Assembly (NCBI RefSeq): GCF_963678635.1
Contig: NC_087064.1
Span: 60,396,338 to 60,460,337, forward strand
Length of the DNA stretch: 64,000 bases
Direction: 5' to 3'
DNA from: Symsagittifera roscoffensis
Taxonomy: Eukaryota; Xenacoelomorpha; Acoela; Convolutidae
The notes beneath the pieces are model-generated. The model worked only from the letters and a program-made list of their open reading frames with translations. It was not told where the DNA came from and did no database searches. Both the position numbers and the translations under genes were made by a program. Of the stretch, positions 1-8,786 are shown one piece after another; position 1 is the stretch's first letter; each line of letters begins with the position of its first letter.

Positions 1-208
1 CGAACAGGTGATCACAAGATACCTGCGGGGAATTTAGAGTTTCAAATAGCCTGATAAGACTGGATTAGTATTTGGGTTTCGACCATTAAGATAGGGATTT
101 TGGGAAAATTTTTACTAGAGCTCAAGTGGTAGTAAAAGGTACAGTGGTTCAATAGTCCCTACAACGAAGAAGAAGAGACCCGATATCCAGACACTCAGTG
201 ACGAGTCT
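1..208. other. Non-coding left edge
   Basis: No reading frame, RNA gene or recognisable repeat is visible here. It borders the minisatellite and may be flank or 5' end of element A. I could not match it to the 3' end of that element, so it is not called an LTR. Confidence 0.3.
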
Positions 209-730
209 TGGGAGAGTACCGAAGAAGTCTTGGGACATTGCAGTCTGGGGACAGTCTTGGGGCAACACAGTCTTGGGACAGTTTTGGGACAGTGCAGCCT
301 TGGGACAGTCTTGGACCAGAGCAGTCTTGGTACGAAACAGTCTTGGGACATTGGTCTTGGGACATTGGTCTTGGGAAATTGGTCTTGGGACATTAGTGAT
401 GGGACAGTGGTCTTGGGACATTGGTCTTGGGCCATTGGTCTTGGGACATTGGTCTTGGGACATTAGTCTTGGGACAGTGGTCTTGGGACATTGATCTTGG
501 GCCATTGGTCTTGGGACATTAGTCTTGGGACAATAGTCTTGGGACGTTGGTCTTGGGCCATTGGTCTTGGGCCATTGGTCTTGGGACATTAGTCTTAGGA
601 AAATAGTCTTGGGGCGTTGGTCTTGGGCCATTGGTCTTGGGACATTAGTCTTGGGACACTAGTCTTGGGACGTTGGTCTTGGGACATTAGTCTTGGGACG
701 TTGGTCTTGGGACATTGGTCTTGGGACATA
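209..730. repeat. Minisatellite, 14-bp unit
   Basis: From 353 to 730 there are 27 consecutive 14-bp units of the form GGTCTTGGGACATT, with A/G at position 1 and C/A or T/G changes near the end. From about 209 to 352 the same CTTGGGAC core recurs at longer, irregular spacing, which looks like an older, degenerate part of the array. Because 14 is not a multiple of 3, several frames on both strands stay open through it. Those open frames are repeat artefacts, not genes. The array ends about 175 bp before the first gag codon of element A. Confidence 0.95.
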
Positions 731-905
731 ACTCAGGTTGAAGTAACCAATTGTAAAATCATATTCTCTATCCTATCCTAACATATATTTTTTTCAAGAG
801 CTTAAGAAAAGTTGTTTTTAGCAAATCGTCGATTTCTTTTATGGTTTTAACCTTAGAGTAGAATTTTGTAGATAGTAATACTGTGAATAGTAACAATTGT
901 AAATA

Positions 906-2072
906 ATGAGGCGGAGCAGGGTACCGGTAGCTGAAAAAAGATCTACCGAAGCGAAGACAAAGAATAACTCGTCGCTACGTAAAACAACATCATTGGGTCC
1001 GAAGGTAACAAAGAAGAACTTTTCAGTTAGTATGGTCAGCACGAGGAGTACCACGGAGAACAAAGCAAAAGAGGGCACGGAAGGGGAACGAGTAGAACCC
1101 ACCATCGAGGTTGATCTAGAGACACCTGATCAAAGTGTGGATGAAGCAGGAAAGAAGACGACAGAGTCAACTCCAATGCCTAATGCAGAAGAACCTAACC
1201 CGAATCCCATAGAGTTCTCACCGATAGACAACGTGGAAGACACAACAGGCAACACGCCAGAAACAGTGAAGGATGAGTCTCAAAAGAGAACGTCTTTTAT
1301 TGAAAGATTAGCAATGATGGTCGGAATGAGATCGAAGGACGCAGCAGTGGAGGAGACGAAAGTCGAGAAAAGCAAAACATTCGGAACAGTATCCACGAGA
1401 ACGACAGAGACCGATCAGAACGAGGGTCAGAGAAAATCGGGACCAGTGACCAACTACAGGACAACAACGGACCATGGAACGACAACTCTTGAGTTAAGCG
1501 ACTTGATGGCGAAGCTAGATCAGATAGATGAGAAACTGAAGCACAGCGAAGAGGATAGAAATGTTATAAGGAAGGAAATGAGACACAACAAACATGAGTA
1601 CTTGGACAACTATTTCCATCTAGCGAGAGCGACGGAGGAAAAGCTTCAGAAGATGTCTGACAAAATAGAAACCACTGATGAAGAGCGAGAGAAGAACATC
1701 AGAAAAGACATGCAAGAAATGAAGCAGCGATATGACACAGTGAATTGCCAGTTAGGGAGTTTGGAAACGAGAATGGATACGATGAGTAGGGAACAGGCTG
1801 AGAGCTCAAGTGCAATACAGACAAAGCTAGACGCTATTCTTAGGAATTCAACACAACAAGACAGGCCAGCTGCAGAGAGGACACAAGGTAATAGAGTGGA
1901 CTTTGTGGAGCCTCAAAGGAACAAACGACATTCAACACCGTTACCAGCAACCCGGGAGGCCGCGATTACGGCACCGGTGGGGGCCAGGGCCATTATAAAA
2001 ATGGAACAGCGAACACAACCAGTGGTCCAGGGGACTCCACGACTCACAACAACGTGGGACCGGATGTCATGA
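906..2072 (+). CDS. gag: Gag N-terminal region with coiled coil (element A)
   Basis: Open frame of 388 codons from an ATG, very rich in Lys, Glu, Thr and Arg. Residues about 198-300 have the heptad-like charged pattern of a long coiled coil, suited to self-assembly of Gag. A short MVSTRS motif near residue 43 has a counterpart, MVETRS, in copy C, which supports homology although the rest has diverged. The frame ends inside an overlap with the capsid frame, which lies -1 to it and is open from about 1895. Copy C shows the same -1 relation at the same place. There is no signal peptide. The gag role is inferred from position and from the downstream capsid and zinc-knuckle region. Confidence 0.7.
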   Translation: MRRSRVPVAEKRSTEAKTKNNSSLRKTTSLGPKVTKKNFSVSMVSTRSTTENKAKEGTEGERVEPTIEVDLETPDQSVDEAGKKTTESTPMPNAEEPNPNPIEFSPIDNVEDTTGNTPETVKDESQKRTSFIERLAMMVGMRSKDAAVEETKVEKSKTFGTVSTRTTETDQNEGQRKSGPVTNYRTTTDHGTTTLELSDLMAKLDQIDEKLKHSEEDRNVIRKEMRHNKHEYLDNYFHLARATEEKLQKMSDKIETTDEEREKNIRKDMQEMKQRYDTVNCQLGSLETRMDTMSREQAESSSAIQTKLDAILRNSTQQDRPAAERTQGNRVDFVEPQRNKRHSTPLPATREAAITAPVGARAIIKMEQRTQPVVQGTPRLTTTWDRMS

Positions 2073-3490
2073 CCTGGGTAAGCACCTGGGAAATGATGAA
2101 CAGGACGCTAGAAGCCTTCGCCACGAGGAATACCGACTCGAGTGACAGAGGAAGCAACAAATCCAAGAAAACCTTCAAGAAACCGAAGGAGTTCAAAGAT
2201 GATTCAGATGGATGCATTGACACTTGGGTAGAAGTCATGAGGTTGCACTTAGAACAAGACAACTTGAACGATGAGAGGCAAGCATGCACAGCGATACTGA
2301 GCAATCTGGAAGGAACGGTATTGAAATGCGTGGTTGCGAAGAAAGAAGAGGAACGCGACACAGCGGACAAAATCTTTGAAATATTGTTGAATAGATTTGG
2401 CTCAGGCATGAAGGGTCATCAAGCGATGATGCGATTTGAAAAGCGGAGACAAAGGGACGATGAATCGATAGACAGGTTTCCAGATGATCTTGAGAGCTTG
2501 AGAAGAAGGAGTGACCCAGAAGAATCTACCAATCGAAGGAACTTCAGCATCGCCTCAAAGTTCATTGATGGGGTAAAGAGTGATGACTTGAGAACGATGT
2601 TAGCAACGTACTACACATTGTCGAAAGACAGTGCACCAACTCCAGAAGAGATGAGGCAGAATTCAAGAGAGTACATGCTGATGAAACCGAAGAAATACTC
2701 GTACTCAGACAACAGGAACACACAAGGGGGGAGTCAGCCACAAAGGTCATCATGGTACAAGCCCAGAGATGACATGGACAAACGCAGATCATGCGCTAAC
2801 TGCGGGTCAGCTGATCATCATGTGGCGGATTGCACGACATTCAAACAGGGCATGAAGAGTTTGGGATATGCACCCGATGAGGAAGATATGAGCCAGATGG
2901 AAGAACACGAGTTCTATAGTGGCTTGATCATCAAAATAGGTGCAAGATGCTTCTTCTGCAACAGAGAGGGGCACTTCAGGATGGACTGTCCGTTGTTTTG
3001 GGAAGCGGTCAAGAACCAGAGTCATCCAAAACACAAGCTGGCGCTAGCAGCGGTGCAGAACCAGAGAAACAGACAAGGTGAATTTGAGACGAAAAACATA
3101 GAAAGACCAAGTGCGGAGCTACCGACGAAAACAGTGAAAGCTGTAACACAATGTAATAGCGCAGTAGAGGCCACGGCGAAGAACGCCCTAGAAAGAGATT
3201 ATGAGAAGGCGGCAGCGGAGGCCATCAACAAAGTGAAACAGGACCTGGCAGCGAAAAAAATAGAACAACGGCTGAAGCAAGAAATCCAAAGACAGAAAAT
3301 GAGCGAAGCATTAAGTTGCTCACAAACAATACCAGAAGCTGCTGAGGAGTCGACAAAAAAATGGAAACTGCAACACTGTAAAAATGGTTACAGGAAAGCC
3401 ATTTGGCATAACAAAGATTGGGGCAAGAATAATGTCAACAATCACTGTGGGCGGCCACGAAGTAACGAGAAACTTGAGCAAACCAAGTGA
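2054..3490 (+). CDS. gag: Gag capsid-like region and two CCHC zinc knuckles (element A)
   Basis: Open frame of 478 codons. It has no clear start of its own: the first in-frame ATG is at 2069 and the frame is open from about 1895, so a -1 shift from the upstream gag frame is likely. Residues about 53-185 look like a retrotransposon Gag capsid, with the conserved DGCIDTW and the pattern FEILLNRFG...AMMRFE. Two zinc knuckles C-x2-C-x4-H-x4-C follow at about residues 247-260 and 299-312, the usual nucleocapsid RNA-binding modules. The last third is a Lys/Glu/Ala-rich helix leading to protease. The frame breaks near 3390-3490, where protease continues in another frame. Copy C is open through this point, so this break is decay. 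Confidence 0.85.
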   Translation: MGPDVMTWVSTWEMMNRTLEAFATRNTDSSDRGSNKSKKTFKKPKEFKDDSDGCIDTWVEVMRLHLEQDNLNDERQACTAILSNLEGTVLKCVVAKKEEERDTADKIFEILLNRFGSGMKGHQAMMRFEKRRQRDDESIDRFPDDLESLRRRSDPEESTNRRNFSIASKFIDGVKSDDLRTMLATYYTLSKDSAPTPEEMRQNSREYMLMKPKKYSYSDNRNTQGGSQPQRSSWYKPRDDMDKRRSCANCGSADHHVADCTTFKQGMKSLGYAPDEEDMSQMEEHEFYSGLIIKIGARCFFCNREGHFRMDCPLFWEAVKNQSHPKHKLALAAVQNQRNRQGEFETKNIERPSAELPTKTVKAVTQCNSAVEATAKNALERDYEKAAAEAINKVKQDLAAKKIEQRLKQEIQRQKMSEALSCSQTIPEAAEESTKKWKLQHCKNGYRKAIWHNKDWGKNNVNNHCGRPRSNEKLEQTK

Positions 3491-3887
3491 CCAGACAATA
3501 ATGCACATTGATGTGTACGCAGATTACTTGAGTTGTATAAGCCCACAAACGACTTCTAGAGCATTGAGAGCACTACTCACGAGAGGGGGTAGCAAGTCGG
3601 TACGTGTTGATAACAGGTACACAGAAGCTTATGGTCCACATGAGGTGATGCTAAATATAGATGGAACCAACATCTATACCAAAACAATGATAACATGTGA
3701 TGAAGACCTAATTGGGCAAATCTACGTGGGAAAAGAAGAGTTGAAAGTGATATCAATTGGACACTGCGCCATGCTTGAAGAAGATGCAATGCACATCGGG
3801 ACGGAGGCAGATGTGACAGGACACGTGCTAGACATAAGTGGCAAAAGACTCAGTTACGTGGGTTACTTGATACGGGAGCAGTCTTGA
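3384..3887 (+). pseudogene. pol: Gag-protease linker and protease N-terminal part (element A, frame-broken)
   Basis: This segment continues the nucleocapsid frame after a small indel. It matches copy C at about 34590-35060 throughout (for example the stretch around YTxTMITCDED in A and YTRTYVTTDDD in C). The frame runs out just before the protease active site, which lies in the next frame. Two compensating frame changes, absent from copy C, bracket it, so it is a damaged piece of one gag-pol reading frame. The function of this linker is unknown. Confidence 0.75.
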
Positions 3888-4513
3888 GTGTCATACCAAT
3901 CGAAACTTGGGAACGAATGGGCTTCAACAAAGATGATTTGATAGATTCGAGAATACGGTTGTCAGCTGCAAACAAAGGGGCCCTGCGGGTGTTGGGCAGA
4001 ACGCCGATAATAGCCCTCAATCTGGGGGAACGTAACCTGTGGATGAGCTTTCTTGTGGTAGAAAACCTGGATGAGTCTGACCAATTTATTTTAGGCAGAT
4101 ACTTCATCAGCAACTTTGACGTAGCGATTGATCTAAACAACGCAATGTTCAGGATACGGAACCCGGATAGGAGGTACGCAATCAAACCGGTAAATTTAAT
4201 AATGGCAAATGAAACCAAAGCACCGGTATTCTTGAGTAGGACGGTGAGGCTAAAGGCGAACGAGGCGGCGATTGTAAGCTTACGAATGAAAAATTACAAT
4301 GAACTAAGTGACAACAAGCAGGTATGCATAGTCCCAAATCCAAATAGTCAAAGTGCTGCTGTTTTAGGAAGATCGTTCTCGATCACGAAGAGCGGCCTCT
4401 GCGTGAGTGTCTTGTTGAATACCCTTGACATGCCAATCACGATACAGAGGGGGAGGAAACTGGGATATGCTTTACCTGTAAAAACTCGATATGAAATGAT
4501 TGAAAACCATTAA
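3869..4513 (+). CDS. pol: Retropepsin-like aspartic protease (element A)
   Basis: The active-site triad Asp-Thr-Gly is encoded at 3869-3877, preceded by hydrophobic residues and followed by AVLSVIP, as in clan AA retropepsins. The later motif FILGRYF (about 4088-4108) matches the usual ILG-x-D/Y-F element before the C-terminal strand. The enzyme would act as a homodimer cleaving the Gag-Pol polyprotein. Downstream of about residue 120 the frame holds the linker toward RT. It ends at a stop at 4513, where copy C stays open, just before the site from which the RT core has been lost. Confidence 0.85.
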   Translation, partial: DTGAVLSVIPIETWERMGFNKDDLIDSRIRLSAANKGALRVLGRTPIIALNLGERNLWMSFLVVENLDESDQFILGRYFISNFDVAIDLNNAMFRIRNPDRRYAIKPVNLIMANETKAPVFLSRTVRLKANEAAIVSLRMKNYNELSDNKQVCIVPNPNSQSAAVLGRSFSITKSGLCVSVLLNTLDMPITIQRGRKLGYALPVKTRYEMIENH

Positions 4514-4646
4514 AAAAATGAAGTTGTTGATTGTCCCAATCATAGGGACAAAATTTGTATCTTGAGACGATTGAATAAAATAAAAGATTCATCCAGACGC
4601 AGTAGAGGCAGTTCTAACTTGGAAATCGCCGAAAACGGAACACCAA
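4514..4646 (+). pseudogene. pol: RT remnant and deletion scar (element A)
   Basis: Reading through the stop, the sequence keeps the start of the RT region (a DCP...ILRRL-like stretch that matches copy C) and then jumps, at about 4585-4600, straight to the thumb/connection motif (PDAVEAVLTWKSP, then SFLGFANYYREF). The fingers and palm, including the YxDD box, are absent. Copy C lacks the same core but with different junctions. Confidence 0.75.
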
Positions 4647-5045
4647 TTGATGAGCTTTCTGGGTTTTGCAAATTACTATAGGGAATTCGTCAAAGGCTAT
4701 GCGGACAAGGTTTATCCAATGCAACAGTTAATGAGGCACAAGGGCAAGAAGTTCACGTGGAATAACGCAGCAGAAGAGTCATTCCAGAGAATAAAGAAAG
4801 AGTTGTGCGAGGCACCAGTACTAGGGATGCCAACAGAGAAGGGGATGTACGTACTGGACACGGACGCTTCGGTAGTAGCGATATCTGGAATTCTCCACCA
4901 AGAACAAGAGTGGAACGGGAAAATAGTCTTGAGACCAATAGCGTACGGGAGCAAAGTCCTAAATGACACGGAAATGAAGTACGGAGCACCGAAAGCAGAG
5001 ATGTTCGCGGTGGTTACCTTTGTCGAGAAATATAGGGCAACCTAG
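4647..5045 (+). pseudogene. pol: RT connection and RNase H N-terminal half (element A)
   Basis: Begins with the RT connection motif (SFLGFANYYREF...YPMQ) and continues into RNase H. The first catalytic Asp lies in DTDAS at 4863-4865, followed by the Ser/Tyr-Gly strand (PIAYGSK) and the Glu of APKAEMFAVV. The family's next Asp (VDN in copy C) is lost. At about 5040-5085 a frameshift and a short deletion remove the bases encoding it, so this RNase H cannot be active. The enzyme would normally degrade the RNA strand of the RNA:DNA hybrid. Confidence 0.85.
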
Positions 5046-5100
5046 GCAGTGAGCCATTCAAGTTGGTAGGCAGGCACTAAGCTGGCTGAAGACGTACTCA

Positions 5101-6957
5101 ATGGACCAAAGTTACATTGGGAGGTGGATAGTTCGCCTGGACGGATACAATATGATAATTGAGCACAGAACACGAGACAAACATCAAAATGCTGACAGCT
5201 TGAGCAAGAAGACGGAGTTCTACGAGAGACAAGAACAAAGGGAGGCAGATAGACCTGAGATCAAAGATGGCTTCTCCTTCAAGGACAAGGAAACGTATGA
5301 CAGTCTTCCTCTCACAAGATGGTTGGACAAATCAGGCAAACCAATAGAAGATCACCCCGAGTTACCAAAGGAAACTACAAAAAAAACAATCTTGAGAAAG
5401 AACCGAGGGATACCGATAGGAATAATGCTCAAGTCAAAGATCGTGAGGGAGACGCTCAAAGCAAAAGGCTACGATCTCAACCAGGTAGAGACGGAGGAAG
5501 CACAAATAGATGAAGACTTAAAGGGGTTACTCGAGAGACTAGCAGATGATAAGCCCGTGATTCAAGAAAACTGTAAAGAGGAACCTGAGGTCACAACACT
5601 GCGAAAGAGCGGGACAGCCAGTGATAGAAATACCTCGAAGGTGACTAACCTTGATGGGAAGGAAGTGGTGCAGTCACTGGTTGAAAAGATCCCAGCTGAA
5701 TTACTTGAACAGACTAGAGTCAGGAGAAAAAGAGTGGAATTCAAGGAAGAAGCTGAATACCTGGGACCAGGTCAAGAGTCCGGGGAGCGGTCCACGTCCA
5801 CAGAAGAAGAAAACACTGAAGGAGAAAATTTGCCCGGGGAGTGTGAAATGTGGGATGAGGACTCGGAAGCGAGCAGTGACAATCAAGATAGTCTCTGCAT
5901 GATATTGGCAGAAGAAAAGATCAGACACCACGACAGGGAATTACAAACGGATCCGTCCTCAGGAACCTTCAACTTGGACGTGCAGGAAATACGAGGTGGT
6001 GAAGAACTTGAGAGGATTGCAGTTTCGAGGAAGCCATTCAGGGAACTATCATGCAATTCAAATGTGAGAACAAATTTGGTGCCAGAAGATGACATGAAGG
6101 TAGTAAGGAGGATAATATGCGTGAAGCTGAATGACGACGTCCACAACCCTGGGGAGATGAATGGGCAGATCATGGCGCTGAAGGAACATGTCAAGGCGAG
6201 ATATAAGCTGTCGGATCTGATAAGAGCCCAGAAGAATGACAAGATGACAAGCAATCTCTCCAAATGGATCCCAACGGGGTCCAAGGAGAAAGGGGAACTT
6301 GAAGAAGACAGCTACAAGATCCTAAGCCAATTCTACAAAGAGAGGAAAGAGTTACTCTATCACACGGCTGACGGGGTGGTAGCATGCAAGAGAAAAGAAG
6401 AAGATAAGATACTACACAAGCACAACCTCATCATACTACCACAATTATATCAGACGGAGGTGCTGTTCAGATCACATGATCAAATGGGGCACCAGGGGAT
6501 AGACAAAGTGCAACAAAGAATACTTCACAGGTTCGATTGGCCGGGATTGAGGAAAGCCTGTGAGAGGTGGGTGAATGCATGCCTGGCATGCTTGCAAGTG
6601 AAAGATCCAAGGAAGATGAAATTCCCACTCAAGTCGGTGGAAAGCTCGGAATTTAATGAAGTGGTGCAGATAGACCATCAGAAGATCTGTATGGCGGAGT
6701 CGGGGTATAACCAGATACTGGTTATAATTGATCACTTCACAAAACTGGCAGAAGCGGTGGCGTGTCAAACAGCTTCGGCAGAGAAGACTTGTGACCACTT
6801 GATAACCCATTGGATATCAAGGTATGGTTGTCCAATGACTTTTCAGTCAGACAACGGCAAAACCTTTGTGGGGGACTTGACTAAGGAATTAATGAAGAGG
6901 TCACACATAGCCAAGCACACTCGACGACTTACCATCCTCAGACCGACGGGCTGGTAG
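5101..6957 (+). CDS. pol: RNase H C-terminal end, linker and integrase N-terminal/core (element A)
   Basis: 618 codons. Residues about 1-40 finish RNase H (HQNAD motif). Residues about 45-400 are a long, poorly conserved, acidic linker. Integrase follows: the zinc-binding HHCC module has His459, His464, Cys494 and Cys497. The core has the first catalytic Asp at about residue 525 (QIDH) and the second at about 584 (SDNG). The catalytic Glu (VER) lies at 6957-6959 in another frame, because a frameshift at about 6910-6950 interrupts the core. Integrase joins cDNA ends to host DNA. Confidence 0.85.
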   Translation: MDQSYIGRWIVRLDGYNMIIEHRTRDKHQNADSLSKKTEFYERQEQREADRPEIKDGFSFKDKETYDSLPLTRWLDKSGKPIEDHPELPKETTKKTILRKNRGIPIGIMLKSKIVRETLKAKGYDLNQVETEEAQIDEDLKGLLERLADDKPVIQENCKEEPEVTTLRKSGTASDRNTSKVTNLDGKEVVQSLVEKIPAELLEQTRVRRKRVEFKEEAEYLGPGQESGERSTSTEEENTEGENLPGECEMWDEDSEASSDNQDSLCMILAEEKIRHHDRELQTDPSSGTFNLDVQEIRGGEELERIAVSRKPFRELSCNSNVRTNLVPEDDMKVVRRIICVKLNDDVHNPGEMNGQIMALKEHVKARYKLSDLIRAQKNDKMTSNLSKWIPTGSKEKGELEEDSYKILSQFYKERKELLYHTADGVVACKRKEEDKILHKHNLIILPQLYQTEVLFRSHDQMGHQGIDKVQQRILHRFDWPGLRKACERWVNACLACLQVKDPRKMKFPLKSVESSEFNEVVQIDHQKICMAESGYNQILVIIDHFTKLAEAVACQTASAEKTCDHLITHWISRYGCPMTFQSDNGKTFVGDLTKELMKRSHIAKHTRRLTILRPTGW

Positions 6958-8273
6958 AAAGACAGAATAGAACGTTGGTGAACATGCTGAGGGTATACTG
7001 CTCTAGATACATGACGGACTGGGATAAGTATCTGCCTCAAGTCGTAGGGGCATACAACAGTACTCAACACTCGACGACGGGAATCAGTCCATTCATGATG
7101 TTGACAGGCAAAGAGAGAGCGATGCCTCTGACGTTCTTTTACCCAGAGTATGAAGGGAAGAGGACGTCGCCTCAAGCTTACGTGAAAGAGGCGATCAGGA
7201 GACAGCAGGAAATAAACGAGCTGTGCAGGAGGAACACTGCGCAGGGACAAATGAGACAGCGCAAGAAATATGATGAAAAAATATTACAGGCGAAGCCATA
7301 TGAAGTGGGCCAGTATGTGTGGGTTTTCCAGAATGTGATACCGCCCAAAGGGACAAAGAAACTACTCAAGAAATGGAGAGGACCATTCATGATAAATGAA
7401 GTACATCAACAAGGACGGTTCTACCGCTTGAGTACTGGGCGAGCAGCACATTATGAGAACCTGAAGCCTCATGTACCATCCCCAGAGGACTGGTGTATAC
7501 CAAAGGACATGGAGGGACTAGAGTACCTACTGGTGGAACCAGCATGTGAAGTGAATGAAAAAGGCACCAGAGATAAGAATGATGGCAATGAGAATTTGAG
7601 TTTGGATGACAATGAAAAAATAGATGCGGACAGTGAGGTGGAATCTTTTCTGGAAGATGATTGGAACGATCCGGAGCAAGGTGAGGTGCCGAGGTGGACT
7701 GAACCAGACTTGTCAATACCAGCGGGGACAAGGAGTGGCAATCGCAAACGCACAGGCATGAGGTACAACAGGTATGGGGATGACTTCCTGATTGATAAGA
7801 TACAACCTGATGACCTAGGCAAAGAACTAATAAGTGTGGGCGAGCTGACGGCAGATGGTGAGTGGCAGATCATAGATGATAATGATCACTACCCACAGGA
7901 AGACTACTCGACGCCGGAGCGAGAGACGGATTTAGAACAGAGTGAGATAGAGAGGAGGGAGAATACGAACCTGAGGATATTAGAATGGATGCGCGATGTC
8001 AAGAACGAAAGCGAGGAAGGACAGAGCATACAGCAAGTTGACATATCAGCGGGGAAGTACGTGAAAACGGAGGATCCTCTTTTCGGCTGGACAGCAACAG
8101 ACAGCCCGCTCGACATTCCGCCAGATAATTCAGACCCAGAATCATCGACGGGGACGTCGATAAATATTTTTGTCCGGGGAGTGGGGGTAGGACTTACCCA
8201 CACCGAAAATTTGATGATAAAGAAACTCAGAGAAGTGAGAGAAAAGTGCGGACTGGAATCAGAAGGGGAGTAG
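6957..8273 (+). CDS. pol: Integrase C-terminal part with GPY/F module and acidic tail (element A)
   Basis: Starts at the catalytic Glu of the DDE triad (6957-6959). It continues through the conserved STQHSTTG...P region, then a GPY/F module (WRGPFMINEV, about 7374-7403), typical of Ty3/gypsy integrases and involved in DNA binding and multimerisation. After about 7500 the protein is a long acidic tail of unknown role. The frame ends at TAG 8271-8273. The macro-like segment follows in the same frame, and copy C has no stop at this point, so the stop is probably a mutation. The duplication starts inside this segment, at 7169. Confidence 0.85.
   Translation, partial: ERQNRTLVNMLRVYCSRYMTDWDKYLPQVVGAYNSTQHSTTGISPFMMLTGKERAMPLTFFYPEYEGKRTSPQAYVKEAIRRQQEINELCRRNTAQGQMRQRKKYDEKILQAKPYEVGQYVWVFQNVIPPKGTKKLLKKWRGPFMINEVHQQGRFYRLSTGRAAHYENLKPHVPSPEDWCIPKDMEGLEYLLVEPACEVNEKGTRDKNDGNENLSLDDNEKIDADSEVESFLEDDWNDPEQGEVPRWTEPDLSIPAGTRSGNRKRTGMRYNRYGDDFLIDKIQPDDLGKELISVGELTADGEWQIIDDNDHYPQEDYSTPERETDLEQSEIERRENTNLRILEWMRDVKNESEEGQSIQQVDISAGKYVKTEDPLFGWTATDSPLDIPPDNSDPESSTGTSINIFVRGVGVGLTHTENLMIKKLREVREKCGLESEGE
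8144..8203 (+). promoter_or_regulatory. Conserved double RNA hairpin, possible pseudoknot (element A, copy 1)
   Basis: Hairpin 1 is a perfect 7-bp stem (8144-8150 with 8155-8161) closed by GGGA, a GNRA-type tetraloop. Hairpin 2 pairs 8181-8189 with 8195-8203 (8 of 9 pairs) around loop GGACT. The upstream GTCC at 8172-8175 is complementary to GGAC in that loop, so an H-type pseudoknot is possible. The block is nearly identical in copy C although surrounding coding sequence has diverged. It lies inside the integrase tail, about 70 bases before the TAG. Its role is unknown. Confidence 0.6.
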
Positions 8274-8786
8274 GGCGAGCCTACCATAGGACGGAATTTC
8301 AAAACGAAGTTTGAAATACCAAACGAATACTCAGAAAATATCCTGATAACGGATAGTGACTTCATTCTGTCAGACAGGACTAGCGCAATCTGTATCACGG
8401 CGGACATGAGTTTCAAATCAAGACTGGAAGCTGACTTCAAAAGAGAGTACCAGAACGTGGAGTTTCTGTTTAGACAGAGACCAGGACTGGGAGGAATGGC
8501 AGCGCTTCCACCATCAGTAGCACAAGTCCCGGGCAAATACCTGTGCTTCCTAGTGACGAGGGTCAATGACAGGAACACGATCGATCCCGAACACGTGACG
8601 TTGGCACTGACAAGACTACGAGACTTCATGATTGAAAGAGGGATAACGGAGGTCTCAATGCCGGTGTATGACCCAAACAGGGGCAAATTGAGCCCAAGGG
8701 AATTGTACGCTATCCTACACGTGGTCTTCGCAGAACCTGAGATAATGGTGCATCTTCACAAGAAATACTACTTGAGCATCGCCTGA
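8274..8786 (+). CDS. Macro-domain-like segment, TARG1/OARD1-type (element A, copy 1)
   Basis: In frame with integrase after one TAG; an internal ATG lies at 8406. From about 8340 the order of motifs fits the small macro domains that bind or hydrolyse ADP-ribose: ITADMSF...DFKREYQ, a loop with GLGGMAALPP, a G-K-Y-x-C-F-L-V-T-R strand, a long helix (PEHVTLALTRLRDFM), EVSMPVYDP, and the C-terminal helix ending in VVFAE. The GCGLD catalytic loop of TARG1 is replaced by a DPNRG-like stretch, so hydrolase activity is doubtful and ADP-ribose binding is only inferred. Copy C has the same domain, so it belongs to the element. Confidence 0.65.
   Translation, partial: GEPTIGRNFKTKFEIPNEYSENILITDSDFILSDRTSAICITADMSFKSRLEADFKREYQNVEFLFRQRPGLGGMAALPPSVAQVPGKYLCFLVTRVNDRNTIDPEHVTLALTRLRDFMIERGITEVSMPVYDPNRGKLSPRELYAILHVVFAEPEIMVHLHKKYYLSIA

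Noticed and set aside
115-631. Open frames on both strands of up to 160 codons rich in Pro, Gln, Asp and Lys
   Set aside because: They are translations of the 14-bp minisatellite; a period not divisible by 3 keeps several frames open.
7904-8686. 260-codon minus-strand frame (also duplicated at 16650-17432) and similar long minus-strand frames such as 43306-44037
   Set aside because: They lie opposite recognisable integrase-tail, macro-like and second-block coding sequence and are Ser/Leu-rich mirrors of purine-rich codons.
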